64,000 nt of DNA from Fasciolopsis buskii (taxonomy: Eukaryota; Platyhelminthes; Trematoda; Plagiorchiida; Fasciolidae), in assembly GCA_008360955.1 (NCBI GenBank), contig LUCM01006582.1:131155-195154 (forward strand). Reading direction: 5' to 3'. The notes under the pieces were generated by a model. That model saw only the letters and a list, made by a program, of their open reading frames with translations, had not been told where the DNA came from and did no database searches. The translations under genes were made by a program, and so were the position numbers. Of the stretch, positions 37,901 through 51,500 are shown piece after piece (positions within the stretch are counted from its first letter, which is position 1; every line of letters starts with the position of its first letter).

Positions 37901-40900
37901 GTAATAGAACAGAAATGTCACATAGTCACCAGCACTCGCGAAGCCAAAGGACAAGAGCATTGGCTAGCGTAAACCTTAAACTTGGAGTTGTAGAAAATTA
38001 TTTGAGATATCATTGGTAACAATCGAGGTGACTGCAAGCATTCGTTAACAACCAGTGACAGGCGGTTCTGAGATTCAAAGCTCAGACCATTTTAGGGCAT
38101 TTGATACTCCGTGCATAACTCTTACGAATGGGAACTTCGGTTGCTCATATTGGCAATAATAATTGAACTACTTCTAAGCTTTTTGCTACTGATAACGTTC
38201 GCGAGTCAAATACGTGTCAAATATCAGATGCGTTCAAATTTAGGGACCCGTCGGCTGGAATTTCTCTTCCATTCAGGACTTTGCAAAGTAGGTCGGTAGA
38301 AACGTACGATTTTTGCATTACCACTGAAATAAGATATCAATTATCATTCCAGAATGCACTACGGGGGTAGCGTAAATATGGATTCCGCTGTTTGGACTTT
38401 TGCTTTCTAAGTTGTGCCGTTACGGCATTTGTTTTCATTTTATCATATTCTCAATCATCAGGCCTGAAGCGTCAAACTTTGCTTCCCAGTATATGTTCGT
38501 GTGGAGATGAAAACACCTGTGGTTCTCACTAGCTCTTTGATCGTCTTCGAAAAGCAATTTTTGACAAAGCCCGAAAATGTGAGGTCAATTATCGTCGTAT
38601 GTTGAAAGCGTACTGCCCAAACGATTTGTTTTAACTGATAATATCTTCAGGGTGCTGACAATCTATGCGAAACGTATTTTTTCCCCAATCACAAATCCTG
38701 TGCACCTGCGATCGGCAGCTGCTATTTCTCCCCGCTGACAAACACCGTTGGGGTGTCGAACAACGAGACTAATTCAGCCATCTGTGCTGATAACCTACTG
38801 TCGAGTCTAGACATCGTAAATCAATCGGTTGATCCATCGGTACAAATGTTTTTTAACGTCAAAACAGTTTTTGCCAGCGGCACCGTTTCAACGATTTATC
38901 AACACATCTGTGAACGCTAGGCTGTGTCAGAGAAGAAGCACAGTTCCCTCAGAATGCCTTTTTCTTGCCTCTGCTTACCTATAAAATTATTCCAATAAAC
39001 CATTATCATCATACTCTGCTATGGTGACCTGAAAACGGTTGACAAAATACACGGAAACATGAATCAGAAAACCGTGAACAATTACTCCCGCTGTTTAGTT
39101 TTCCGCGGGGTGTGCAACCACCCGTGAAGCTGAAATTCGGTTTCGTACAAAACTGACTTTCAGCTTTTATCGAAATGCTTAGGTTCCCGAATCTTTTGCG
39201 TATTTGGACGATTGTTCAATGTGTAGGCATAGGTGGAGGTTACAAAAAGTAAAACTAGACATAAAATAACCTCTCTTTATGCACATACACTTCTTCAGCA
39301 AGTCTTGAATTTTGTTCTCCAAGGCATTGGCCAGTAAATTCCTAATAAAGCACATGTTTGTTGAAGGCATTTAGGTCATTCTTTAAATAGGCTCTTAGTC
39401 ATCAAACTCAAATGCGCTTTAATACTCCGTTTTCGAACTGAATACGCTCAGGTTAGCTACGGTGATTCACCCCGAGGTATGACAACTCATTGCACGGTTA
39501 ATGCTGCACGCCAAATGACTTTAAAACGAGGTTCTCTTTATCTAGTCTTCTATTCTAGTTTTTCTATTCAAAGCACGGATCAAACACAGGAGATGTATCA
39601 CGAGGCACGTACATTACCGTTTTACCGTGCAGATGGACTTCATTTGCATGATTTAAGGCAACAAATTTTACCGACACTTTAGTTCCAATAATTTCATTTC
39701 ACGGGTTTAAATTTGGATGGTTTTATATAAAGCTACCAATTATTTGCGAGCACTGGGAGAAGTTGATGTATTCTATGTTAAAGTGAATACTATTGCGACT
39801 CCACATTTCACGCACAAACCTCAGATCATCCGATCAACCTTACACCCCACGAGCACAGACTGGAGTTTCGCTCTTGTCAGAGCTCGTTAGTGGTGTGTAT
39901 CTTCCATCGCTCTCAGGGTTTAAAACCCGTGATTTCCAAATTGTAAGGCGTTTGTGTCGCGAGTGTGACCAACTCTCACTCAAGCTAACTAGAATTACCT
40001 AGATTAATTTGTTCATCCTCATTGACAGCCAGGAATATCCGACAGCCTCGAAGAGGTACACGGTACGCGCCCCATTAACTCGAGTCTGGTGCTCCGCGAG
40101 TATGCGGTTGGTAGAGTGACCCGAGATTTGTGCGTGAAGGATGGAGTCCTGATGGCAGTCGGCCTAACTTAGATGGTTACCCAAAAAACGCGAAAATCTC
40201 GTTGGATGGGAAACGGTTCCAGAAGAGAATAAATAAAGGCCTGCGATTTTTCTCAACGTCACTGTGCAAGGATTTTGGACTGCTTATTTTTTCAGGAGCT
40301 ACAAACGAATGAACCAGGTTACAGCTATTCTGATTCAGTCAAGACAAAAAATTCCGATAAATGAATGAGAACAGAAGCGGAATCATTAGACATGTAAATC
40401 CTAAAGCTTGATCCAATGGGGCACAGAAATGAATACATGGCTCACTAGGAGCTAATAGTTGATCGCTCATTTCGACCCTTGCTTGAAGAGGAGCCATCCG
40501 TTTTGGATACACATCGAATTCATCTCTCGATCGCGGATAACGCGCTACGCTTATAACTCCGTCCTCCGCCTCCCGTTTGTCTCGGCAGGCAGAGCTTAGC
40601 CAGCCTTCACAAGCTAATAAACAGTATTACCTTGGTTCCACTGAGGAAGCCGAACCCCGTCATCTGCACCACAGTTGAACTAATGAAGACAACTGTAATA
40701 TTTAAATTGCTGATTTGCGTAGGATTTGTCAACCCAGCGACGAGTGCAAGCCTGTCGTCTTTGGCCCCAGATGTCGGTGACCGCATCTTCATAGCAAGAA
40801 GGCAGCTATCAAATTTTTGACCACAGTCAGTCTTAGAAACAAAGGCAGCTTAGAACAGTTCCAGTGGAATCCCCAAAACGAGAACGGATATCCATTTCAA

Positions 40901-42470
40901 GTGCCCGTAGATATTTCTTGCGATATGTTACCAGCGCATTAGTTACGATCGTCCGGAAGTCAGTTATTACTTATTGTCTAGGTTAAAAGCAAAAAGCGAA
41001 GGCAATTACGAAAGATGCTTTTCGTTTAACACCATTCACTTTGGTCATAGTTGCAAACCTCGAGACAATGGAAACAAAAATGACCAACAGTTAAGGGCAA
41101 AGGGGTATGAATTTATCCACTTGTTGATCACTGCCAATCGAACTGAATGTTTCAATTTCTAACAATATCCTTATTTATCAGCTTTATCAAAAATTCCAAC
41201 CAACATAGGATTAATCCCGTTAACGTTCCAGGATCCGCCCAGATAAGCTGGCCGTTATTCATTTCACCAACCTGCATTTAACTATCAGGCAGTTTACGGC
41301 GTTCTTTTTTGATTTGCCGTGATAGTACGATGATATTTGTGAAGGGTAGGGAATTCGACTGCTTAGGTTACCTCTAAATGCCCAGGACCCACGATCAGGA
41401 ATCAAGTAGGCCCAGGATGCTTGTCAGAATGTCGTTCCTTGAACTAAACAGCAGACAATCAACAAGTGATGCTCTAGATATATCTTATCTTCATCCCATT
41501 TCAAATGGCCTCTGATCCACACTGTAGTTAGGAGAAAACGCTGTTGATAGCCACACTGAAATTAAGACTTATGGTAGTTCAGACACTTCGCATTTCAAGA
41601 GAGCTATTCTGTTGTGGTGTCATCAATGTTTCATCTCACGCTAAATTAATCTAATTAAATTTATAACGGTGATGCATCGCCAGAAACTCGTAATTAACAA
41701 ATGCTGGTGTAAACTTCACATGGCGGTGGTCTTTAGTTCATAAGTTCTTCTGCCAGAATATTTCAAGCCACAGCAGCTTAACTGTTTATCAGAGGATCAG
41801 TACTGATCAGTCTGAGTATTACTTCATATCGATAGTTAGAAGCGATAGTAAGTTGGCAGTGGCTATTCTAACTGGTAGCTTGATCAACTGTTTTAGCGTT
41901 TCACTGATTGCTTGGTTGTTTGCTTGATTGCTTTATCGATTGATTGATTGATTGATTGACTGACATGTTGTGCACATAACTGAAACTGAGTCTGAGGAAT
42001 AGTGCCTTCGTAGCATTTCTCTCAAGTTTTTGTTTCTTCTCCACTCGATCACTGAAAATCATTCCGTAGTTGGCTGTTTATCGTGAATGTATGACTATTC
42101 AACCTATATAATTCGATCCTGGTGAGAGAAATTCCAATTCGAAGTGCACAAGTATAAGGATGTTTGGCCAAGAGAGTACCGGGTACGCTTGCCTGACGAG
42201 CGACAATAATCGCGAAACCGGTCGTGTCGTGTGCTCCCGGGCAAATTTTTTTCGCTCGTCCAAATACTACTTACTGCCTTATATATATGTATATATATAT
42301 ATAAGCAGAATGTAGTATCTGGATGCGTAAACGAAATTAGCCCGGGAGCACACGACTGGTTTCGCGGTTATTGTCGCTCGTCAGGTATGCGTACCCGATG
42401 CTCTCTTGTCCAAACATCCACATACTTGTACACTCCGAATTGATTGATATTTCTCACCAGAATCGAATCT

Positions 42471-42501
<31 letters not shown>

Positions 42502-45500
42502 AAACTGTGTCGTTAAGTCTCAGTTATGTGAATCAACGTTTTCCAAATGGTCATTATTATCATTTGGTACCGAATTAATGTTTATTCTTATCCACGGTAG
42601 CCATACGTGCTTACACGAATTAGCAAAATGCACAGCACCCGTGGCGTTCAATGCGCCCCTAGGCAATGTGGATTGGGTTTTGATGGAACATTTTTGCCAG
42701 AATTGCACCATGATCACTATTACCAGATGTGTTTTGTTTCACTTGTATTGCTCGCAACGTTCATGCTAGGATTTACGTGCAATCTTAAAAGACGAGTGTG
42801 TGTGCGGGTGTGTCTGTGTATGTGTGTGCGGGTTTGTGTATGTGGTTCAAAGTAAATTTTGTTCAACGAATTCTAAAACCCTCCTCCTATCCCCAATCCC
42901 AAAATCTAACAGCACCATTCTGAAGCCAGCCAACTGATCAAACTAACCGTCTCACCGGGCGCGAGTACCGGAGCATAGTCCTCTTAATAGTGTTGCTGGC
43001 ATAATACACCAAAACGTTCAGCCTCGTTAATCACCAATTCTGCTGGTCGAAATTGTTTCGCGTGTTCACCTTTCAGAGTAGAAGCAAGCCAAGTATTGGA
43101 CATTCTTAAGTTCTTCTAAGAGAAAGTGCTCCAATAGGTTTCGGGATTCCCTCAGAAGAATATCAACAGTTTTCGTGAATGAAAAGTTTACTTTTCGAAG
43201 ATATTTTTCTTTTAGAAATTCGAATTGAAACAGTGAAATGAAACTGATTTAATAACGCTCTTGAAGTTCCGAATAATTTGCTTGAACTGAAAATTTCAAA
43301 GAGCGAACGAGGGAAGCTTGATTTCCGTCTCTATTACCCTCCCAGGTTGCCTGTTTCGTTGATGGCCTACATGATTGATAAACACAGAATAAACCTAAGG
43401 TTTTTTTATTTAAACAACAGGTCGATGATCGAAAATCAATAACCGGACTATAAAGTCAGAAATTTTTATCAGATAAAGCAAAATCATGAATTTCGACAAG
43501 GTGTTTTGTATACTTCGCATCACGCAGTACGTCAGATAGTTGGGTGTTACCATTAAGTCGTTCCGCTAAAGTTTTTGCCATCATTTTATTTGGTCATTTT
43601 CAATCGTTCTTTAACCTGATGAATGCGAACACGGAGGTAGTAACTAGGCGGTATTTCGGTTACATTTGGTTTTACTTGGAAATACAGAACTACCTTAAGC
43701 AGATTGCTTCACAGGTTCCGCCACATACATGAGAATTTCACTCGTTCGGACAAAACCATCTGACTAGGCAACACATTCCTAATTACGACACCCGTCGGTT
43801 TCCACTCACTCTTAAATTCACTCCTACCACGTACGGTACGATAATCAGTGCTGTTAGGAAACACTAAAGGTCTAAATTCATCAACGGGATTGCGGTCATT
43901 CTCACACTGCCAAAAGCATTTGGTCTCAGTAATGCAGATTTGTGCGGCGACCCATGTAACTTGGTTTCATCTGGTCGGTTACTTGGTCCCTATACGCTAC
44001 CTTCTGGATAAGTGCATCACTGAACGATTAACTGAAATCAGCCACCGTTTGTGACTGGGCTGACTGACGCACAAGTTTTAGCCCTATTTTGCACTTGAGT
44101 TTTAGGCAACAATTCTGACAAGAGGCTGTTCGAATTCTACAAGAATATTCCCATGCGCACTTACAAAAGCAACATTTATTGTTGATATTATTAATTTTAA
44201 GTACTTGGTTGTAAAATTCTAGATGGAAACCTTGTAATGGCGGAAGAAAATTTCATCTGCTAAGTTGAGTCCGAAGTCTAGTTTGGCAACCATAGCACGA
44301 ACGGTGGCTTTGCGCAGTCCCGGCACAAATAGGGGGATGGATGAGCAGATATTAACTTATTCAGTCAAGAGCACAAACAGATGTGAAGAGAATTCCAATG
44401 AGTGCTAGTTCATGACAGACCTGTAGTCAGCCTGTCGCCGGCGTAAGTGGTACCTTCAAAACAGAGTTGGAAAGCAACGCGTGATTCAAAACAAAACGTG
44501 GTTCTATCCGTGGGCACGTTTGTATAGTTTGCGCTAGCATTTTTCGAATTAAGAAAATGACTCAATAGAACTGCATCGCAGCTCAATTACTTAATCGATT
44601 TATCAACGATCGGCTTGGTCTATGAGTGGAAGTAGCAAATTCGAAGGCGAAAGAAAGCCATCAGTCAGGTTCACCGGACGGTAGGTGGTAGAGTGAAATT
44701 ATCTTCCACCGATAACCATTGACCTGGGCCACTCAAAAGTTTGGGCGGACATTTTTCGGGCTCAAATTTCTGTCTTGGATGTTCCATAGTGAAGTTCATT
44801 TATTTAACTGAAACGCGCATTACTTGCGTTACCTAGCTGAATGGATGATCTCGGTTTATTCAAATCAAATTGTTTGATTTATTTACCCGAATACAATCCA
44901 GGCGTTTGAACAAACGTCGACTAAGTTCGGTTAGGTCGAACTGATCCCGGCGTCTTTCTGGAATTTCCACAATCAAACTGAGGCATCGAAAACTCTTCCG
45001 TGGACTGATTTTCAGTCCACTTAAGAGCAAGAAATTCATCCGGTAAACTGTTTGTGCTATCCGCAACATTATTGCAGTCTGAAAAGTGTCTGGCAAATTT
45101 TGATCACACTGCGCCTGTTGATGTTAGACGAAACCGGGGGTGAGCAAGTGAGAAGCGAGGATAAATAAACGGGATAGGACTTGATCCAAACATTTAGGTG
45201 AAACCTAATGTTCTTTTTTGGTGCTCTTTGTGCAGTTGCTGTTGGACTGATTGAACGGACAACTGACTGACGAGTTCATCGACTAACTAGTAGATTTAGT
45301 GATCAGCTAACTGCTTATTCGTTGGTCGCGTGACCGAAAATCATGCTTGAATAAGCTGCTGAGTGACTGATCAACCGCCCAATCAACCGCAGTGGGAATG
45401 TATCGCCACCAAATTAAAGAGAAAACTTGTTATCATGGTTTTGCATGACTCCACCATCGGCTACCCAATCTCGTCTAGATAGCTTCCCAAATCGTTTGAG

Positions 45501-48500
45501 ACACGAATTGTACTAGATGATTATTTCTCCGCGGTCCGACTGATCGACCAAGCGACTGCCGTTGATTCGTAGTGGTTTTAATAAATAGAATACTCGAGTA
45601 ATTTTGGGTCCCTTGTTGTTATTGTAAAAAATATTTGTTTTCTTGGAACGTGCAAACCCAAAACATCACTGCATGTGTGCTTTTGACTTCACAGTTGGTA
45701 GACTGTGACGCGTTGACACCCGGGTCATTACCAGACCTGGCCTGATGAGACCGCATGTGGTTCTAGGGCACTTCAAATTTCAGGGTCAAGGTTGCTGGTC
45801 TGCCAACCGTCTGATAAGATAGGCCCTGGTGTCTTGCGGTATGGCCCTCTTACCACTTTTACGTTTGAAGCTTGTCAGAAAGGTGGTCTGATATATCCCT
45901 GTTCCTCTCAAGAAAACGCTGCTGAACAAATTTACCCCCCCCCTCACTGATCTATCCGTTGCGCTTTGTTTGACTACCCCTTTGCGTCTGCGACCTTCTT
46001 CTTGATTCTCAAAGTTGCATGGATGGATGTCTTTTGTTAGGATCTGTTTCGAGAACACTTCTATCTCTGCTCATTTTACTGATTTCTTTGCCAGTGTTAG
46101 ATTTTGCACTGTGTTCTGAAAATATTCTACTCACTATTGCTTCATACATTCATACCTAAAGAAAAAAATAGCCGTTGCTGGTCTTTTCTGAGTTCTTCGC
46201 TTCTGTCATCCTTATTATGGTTATGAATTTGTGTTTTCAGAAACCCAATCGAAGAACGGGGCTCCAAAGAGTTTGATTACAGATAACCCAAGGAGTTATT
46301 GCCTTTCATATTAAGTGACGTAAGGGAAGGGTCTTTTTACCTAACACACTATGGAAAGCCTCTTGGTTACTCCGCTTCACTTACGGTCATTCATCCGGGG
46401 TTGCAGTATCAGTTAGAGCTCATGGCCATGCACGGCTAATCCAAGCTAAGGAAGCTATTAGGAAAAAGCTAGGGAAAATTTTATCACTATTCACTGTTCA
46501 TTGAGTTTCATTACCCATTTTATCAATAGAATAATATCCCATCTCCGCATATGTTAGTCTTATTAATGAAGGCTTCGGTTCATTTCTTTCCGACCATATA
46601 GGTCTGACATTCGGATACGTGGCGCATTCTGTGAGCAACTTCGAACGTGTATCTCCCTACCCCACTCATGAGATGAAATCACGGTGCGTCTCCTTAGTCA
46701 CTCTCTACCCATTTACGTTCTAATTAATAAACGTAACTGTATTGAGGCCGATTGACAATAAACGGACCTTTAGTCACAAAAATCAGCCATTATTTGTTCG
46801 TTCTCTAGGACACAGGTAGACCGCATTATCGCTTGTCCCAAAAGTGTCACAAAAGAAATCGTGAAGGTTTGCGAGATTCTTGGACACTTGAGCGGTAATG
46901 CATTTCACATTTTCATGTTTAAGTGAGTGTAATAGTCCTTCAGGAATAGCCCAATTTCACCATCAATCAGATTACAGTCATTAAGTCCACAGGTAGGATA
47001 GAAAAAAAATACTGTCACTTGAACGGCTGGATACCGAAACGGCAACTTGGTTAAAATAAAGCATGAATATAGGTATCACCAGCGTATCACGATGACAATC
47101 GAGGGAACAGACTGGTAGCTCATGAAAACCTTTTCATTCGTGAGCCAACGCTGTGAAACATTACACGGGGTAATCGAAGTACCCGTTGTCTAATAATTAT
47201 CTACGGATCAGCGGACTTGTAGGAAAGTGAGCGTGGACTGTTGCACATGCCTGGTGGCTTCGGGGTTTGTTGTCTCTTCGTTTGCTGGCATCAGTATCTG
47301 TGCTAGCTTTTGTGACCACGCATACAACATGTTTTCTGGACCAGGCATTATTTAGAGAGTGCCTTGATGCAGAAAGTAGCAATGAATCTCCAGTTGTGGT
47401 GTATCTGTGCGTCATTAAAATGAACATTTTCGTTAAAATGTTCAACGTAAGAGCGAAATGTCAGGCCAGCCGTGCATCACTTACAAGTCTGTACTTTCGG
47501 ATAACATATTTCACGGCTCGTCGCTTTTTCGCTAGATCATTCGAACTTCATACTGAAGGTACATGTTCTGCTTGCAGACTTTGTGTTTTTCCTATGAAGA
47601 TGCACATATGTGCGTACTGTTGGCATCATTGGTAGACAACCGATAGAAGATAACGCTGTTCAGAGTGCCATCAAATAGCAGGGTTTGACCTCTTTACGTA
47701 AATTCCACTCCCTTCTTGTTCGGTCAAGAAATTGATCAACTCATCCAGGCACCGTCAGCGAATCGGGCTGTTTTGTTCTTCCGATAAGGACATTCTAGTC
47801 ACGATTAAATGTCAGCAGTCAAAAAACTGAATTTCCGGGATCAACTAACACGGCGTTTTTCGACGACCGCCACCGAGCGCTGACGGACCAGTTCATCCCA
47901 GTGGGATTAGTTTGATCCATAATAATTCATTTAGAACAACTTGAAGCTAGCAGATCCCATAGCAATTTCAGCACTCTCTACTACGAAGAAATAGGACACG
48001 TAGGCCGGCTGTGGCCAAACGGATAAAGTCGTTGCATTTGGACGTGAAAGTCGCGGATTCGAATCCTCCAACCGCCGGTCAACTTCCCCACTCGGTAGCC
48101 CTCTGCTTACCGTGGCACCCTTCCTGAAAATTGATGTACATTGTTGTTTCGTTAATGAAGGAAGTTAAAGATAAAAAGAAAAAGAACTGTCAACTAGTCT
48201 CTCGTGCAAGTAGCCGAGAAAAAAGATCTCAAGAACTGTGCCCCGTTTGGAATCAACACACAATTCCACTACCATTCAAATCATATACTGATGAAGACTG
48301 AAGGGGTTGAAATTTGTGAGCTTGCAACTCAATCAAAGTTTACTGAGACTGAAACTGGTACTCTACTATTTACCAGATTGTGTCAGTGAATATTTATTTG
48401 CTCAGTGAATCACCTGCCCAGTCGGGCAATCCTTCAAACGTTAGTCTATTTTTTGATCATACTGCATCCCACATCCAACAGAATTCGGCTTAGGGCACAG

Positions 48501-51500
48501 AAAATCTTGAGTGAGACATTTTTTATTTGCTTCTATGTGCTACCCGGCCAACTTATCGGGTGGTCAGTAAGCTAAATTGATGGTCAAATGTTCATGGGTG
48601 AGTGATAGCAGGGCTTTTTGTCATTTAACCGTTTGACTAACTTACCGAATTTCATTCACAAAGTTTCGAACTCTCAATCGCTTTGCATACCGGTGATCTG
48701 CACTCACATTTCAACTTACAGGTGATCGATAACTTTTCTGTGGATGCGCAGATTGATAGATTCAGCCAATTACGGCAAAAAAGTATTACGACTTAATCAT
48801 GCCCGAGATGCTTGAAGCTGACTAGTTATTTCTCTTATGTCTGTCTAGATGAACGTTTCATTAGTTTATTAAGAAGATAAAATGTGTATCAAACAAACCC
48901 CTTCTAATGCATGATGATCACGTTTGATAGTGTAATAAATCAGAACACCAAAAGCATTATCAATTAATTGTCATTTTTTTACTTACCATGAGAGTGTAAA
49001 TGTACAGCTTTTCATTACCATGCTATTCTTCACTGTCTACCGAACAACCACTCTCTCGTCAGCTTCGCTTGATTTCATGTTAGTTTTTTCTTTCTTGTCC
49101 CGTGTCATTTATTTGAACGCAGAGGCCAAGTTATCTCATTTCTGGCCTCCATGCTGGTTGCTAGTTTCTCCGGAATCAGCGTCGCTTTTGCCACACTGAG
49201 TAAACGAGTGGCTGCGCTGATCGGGAACGCAATTTCGCTGTCCCTACTTCCACCGGCTGTAAATTGTGTAAGTATTCTTGACCAGAACGCGAAAGCTTCC
49301 ATCCGCGTCATCTTTGACCGTATGCATGATCACTTCCGGGCAGTGGGAATAACGGTAAACGTTCAAATTAATTTCAAAATTATTTTAACCTAACGGTTGA
49401 TCCATATGAATAACAAGTGCACATATTCACCCACACGACGCAATCTCTGGGGTAAACAAAGGGCAATTATTGATCGTACTTTGTAGATCAATAAGTCGAC
49501 TGATCGGAAAATTATGCTGGTCAAATTTCGTCCATTTGGGTTTAGCAACGTTTATGTGCAAGACCAATTAAACGATAACCGAATGTGTTGTCGTGACTTA
49601 CGGCAATCGATGTCCTTTTAACTTTAGCAACAAATTTCTTCAGAAAAGTCATTGCAAATCTGATTCGAGTTAACATCCGCTTATCTGAACAATGGTCACG
49701 AAACTAACTAAGTTCATGTGAAAATGTAAATTTCCCATTCAGACATTGAAAATGAATAAAAGCTCAACTTGGTGAGATGGCTTTTGTTTTGGAGTACGTT
49801 TCTGTTTCTGAATAACACGACCATATAAATTTTCACGACACAACTGTCAAGGCAAGAAAACTATCAAATTTATTATTGTCATAGCATACTGAAGGTTGAC
49901 GAGTCACTCAAGTGGTACACATTTTTGATCCGGCATGGAATCCAACTGGTCCCAAAAGTTGTCAAATGACTGAGGATATAGAGAGATGGATTGACTGAAA
50001 ACAAGACAACGACAGACAGCAGAAAGGAAAAGGTAAACAATTAAACAGAATGATAAGAGATCAAGAATTAGAATACCTGCCACGCACATAATAGCATGCA
50101 TCTCCCGGGGACCGTAGGGCCTAACAAATCGTGCATTGGCAGGCTTGTAGGCTGACTGACTGGCTGACTGCTTAACAGATAGACACCCTGAAATCCAAGC
50201 AAAAAGGATGGAAAACTGACGGAATAGTACACCTTTTCAGTGATTGGATAAACGATTGGATGATCACTTGAAAACTGACCGAATGGTTGATTAATTGGTT
50301 GATTGACTCAGCAATTAACTGACTGATCGACCGACCGTTCAATGGGTGGATAGATATATAGACAGATAGATAGATGGATGAATAAATAGATAGGTACTTA
50401 GTTGGATAGATTAACAGAAAGCTACATTGGTGGCTAGAGAGATAAGTAGATAGACACTAATGTATATGTAGATGCATTGATAGTTTGGTAGATATATGCA
50501 TATATTGATAGATTGTTAGACATCTAATATATATGTATGTATATATACATATATATATGCATATATATGTATATATATACATATATATGCATATATATGT
50601 ATATATATTGGCATGTAGTTAGATAGTTAGATATATAGGTAGATAGTCAGATTTTCAGATCGATAGATAGATTGGTACTAGTGGATAGATCGATATTTAG
50701 ATGGATATATAGATAGAAATACACATATGTATAGATAGATTAGTAGACACTAGTGGATAAATAGATAAGTAGGTAGATCTATTGATATATATCTAGACGG
50801 GATAACAAAACAATAAACAGAGAGATATTTAGATGTACTGATAGACAGGTTGATGGACTTGTAGTCTGATTGACTGCTTGCTTAATTGATTACTCGTTTG
50901 ATTGGTTAATTGATTAATTTATAATTAAGTAAGCAAGTTGACTAACTGACTGACTGACTGACTGATTGACAAACCGACCGACTGAATGCCATATTTGCTT
51001 TGATGAAATGATGAGAGGCTGACCTATTCTGACCAACTGTCAATATGTGACGTGTTAGGTGAATTCAGGTGATTGGTAAAAGGCCTAGACTGCATGGCCG
51101 AAAAGAGTGAATTGGTACGAAAATGACTTGAGTGCCGTGGGCCACTTGTTCCATAAAAGTAATAATCCACTCACTATAATTTCCCGTATTGTTGTTTCAA
51201 ACTTCGTTTATTCTTCACTTTATTCCGATGACACTGGTGAATATTGTCCTATATTGTGTTATGTCCAGCTTCCATGTAACCAGTTTATATAGAAAATGGA
51301 CAGCCCTTTAGAAGATATACTTACTATGCCAAACCTGCCTACCTCGTTTTAGTTTATTTGTGAATAGTTGAACACTACTGCCGGGCTTTAGAGTAATTGT
51401 AATTGACATGAGTACATTGCCGCGTTCCTGTCGTTTCATTTGGGTAACAGAACAAACTGGAATTTTTGACGATTAATCCCCAGCACCTCGTTTATTCTTT

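Larger units (their letters stand above)
36967..46601 (+). other. Intron of the DUF389 gene (9.6 kb)
   Basis: Begins gtgagt, ends atag. Contains the candidate nested gene (38.2-38.9 kb), a possible short peptide (40.7 kb), GATT, TA and GT tracts and the foldback element. Confidence 0.75.
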
